Assembly (NCBI GenBank): GCA_050258555.1
Contig: JBLMZA010000098.1
Span: 11,115-75,114, forward strand
Length of the DNA stretch: 64,000 nt
Direction: 5' to 3'
Source of the DNA: CAISDA01 sp050258555
GTDB lineage: Bacteria; Bacteroidota; Ignavibacteria; UBA10030; UBA8401
Below, one piece after another: positions 63,623 to 64,000 of the stretch. A model generated the notes under the pieces. The model saw only the letters and a list, made by a program, of their open reading frames with translations, was not told the origin of the DNA and did no database searches. How positions within the stretch are numbered: the stretch's first letter is position 1; each line of letters begins with the position of its first letter. Made by a program: the position numbers and the translations under genes.

Positions 63623-63928
63623 GGCCGCGGTCGTGAAAAGATGCCCAACGCTTTTTTTAGGATGTCGCGCTCCTCTTTGACATTGGCAAGCTCTCGCTGC
63701 AAGCGGCGAAGCTCTTCTTTGAGCGGGTGTGAGGCGGCCTTTGCCTCTAGAAGGCGTCAGTGCCATGATCTTTGAACTACCGCGCGCCAGTTGTGCAGGG
63801 TGTTTTCTCAAAATGCCGAGATCTCGTGCGACTTCGGCGACTTTGCGGCCGCCTTCGGTGGTTAAACGAACAGCATCGAGTTTAAATTGCTTGTCGAAAT
63901 TACGACGTGGTGTATTTGCATCTCCCAT
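63619..63928 (-). pseudogene. IS3-family orfA with frameshifts (element B)
   Basis: It begins at ATG 63928 (MGDANTPRRNFDKQFKLDAV) with the helix-turn-helix start TEGGRKVAEVARDLGI. The typical orfA end ILKKALGIFSRPRP is in another frame and stops at 63619. Both ends are recognisable while the middle is frameshifted. Confidence 0.7.
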
Positions 63929-64000
63929 GATCGGACGTTCTCCTTGTAGATAGTGAATATACTATCTTTTCTTGGTGTCCGAAAGTCCGGGGGAAGATCA

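Larger units (their letters stand above)
62723..64000 (-). mobile_element. IS3-family insertion sequence, degenerate (element B)
   Basis: 1278 bp. The left end TGATCTTTCCCCG and, on the other strand, the right end TGATCTTCCCCCG match over about 39 bases with a few differences (shared TCGGACA and AAGATAG blocks). The right end is the last base of the window. orfA and orfB are on the minus strand and broken by several frameshifts. Its group is different from element A. Confidence 0.8.

Noticed and set aside
55852..64000. Composite transposon made of two identical IS elements
   Set aside because: The inverted repeats and transposase sequences of the two elements are clearly different.
1..64000. 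CRISPR arrays, rRNA genes, replication origin
   Set aside because: No regularly spaced repeats, no rRNA-like segments and no clustered DnaA-box region were seen.

Overview
The window reads as a Gram-negative member of the FCB group, most likely on the Chlorobi/Ignavibacteria side. Two secreted proteins end in the Type IX secretion sorting domain with an NYPNPFNPST motif. Lipid A genes (lpxB, lpxK), TonB-dependent and small beta-barrel outer-membrane proteins, and the MEP isoprenoid gene ispD are also present. A trimeric-type [FeFe] hydrogenase points to an anaerobic or fermentative phase. The first 55 kb is GC-rich and gene-dense; the last 8.5 kb is visibly AT-richer and decayed. The phylum call is inference from these markers.

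Regions on the + strand: 1-8 kb holds the end of a GH3/beta-lactamase-like fusion, then pruA, sucC, gatB, a C_GCAxxG_C_C protein, a GNAT and tpiA. 8.2-10.8 kb holds a glycoside hydrolase family 2-like protein that lacks both catalytic glutamates and carries a six-helix membrane tail. 10.8-26.6 kb is housekeeping: smc, a MtnX-like phosphatase, an ICMT-like methyltransferase, lpxB, an acyltransferase, lpxK, queA, an APC permease, ispD, plsY, gpsA and recG. 26.9-30.8 kb is a tight four-gene operon with its own promoter and terminator: two D-Ala-D-Ala ligase-like ATP-grasp enzymes, a GNAT and a lysine 2,3-aminomutase-type radical SAM enzyme. I consider it the best candidate for an undescribed pathway, perhaps an acetylated beta-lysyl peptide. 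30.9-34.2 kb holds a nucleotide-sugar dehydrogenase and three envelope proteins.

39.8-34.3 kb on the - strand is a hydCBA hydrogenase operon. Its NuoF-like subunit is fused to a glutamate-synthase-small-subunit-like NADPH/FAD module, which could connect H2, ferredoxin, NAD(H) and NADP(H). 40-55.4 kb holds a TonB receptor, an EamA transporter, a signalling block (hybrid histidine kinase, chemoreceptor, second hybrid kinase, PAS kinase with receiver), a small barrel protein, a pentapeptide-repeat protein and fucI.

55.4-64 kb is a decayed mobile island. A tRNA-Ser(UGA) gene with an intact promoter and 5' half breaks off at the anticodon arm, and a truncated tyrosine-integrase N-terminus follows. 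Two degenerate IS3-family elements (55852-57135 and 62723-64000) flank two T9SS-type secreted proteins, one of them frameshifted. The window ends exactly at the outer inverted repeat of the second element.
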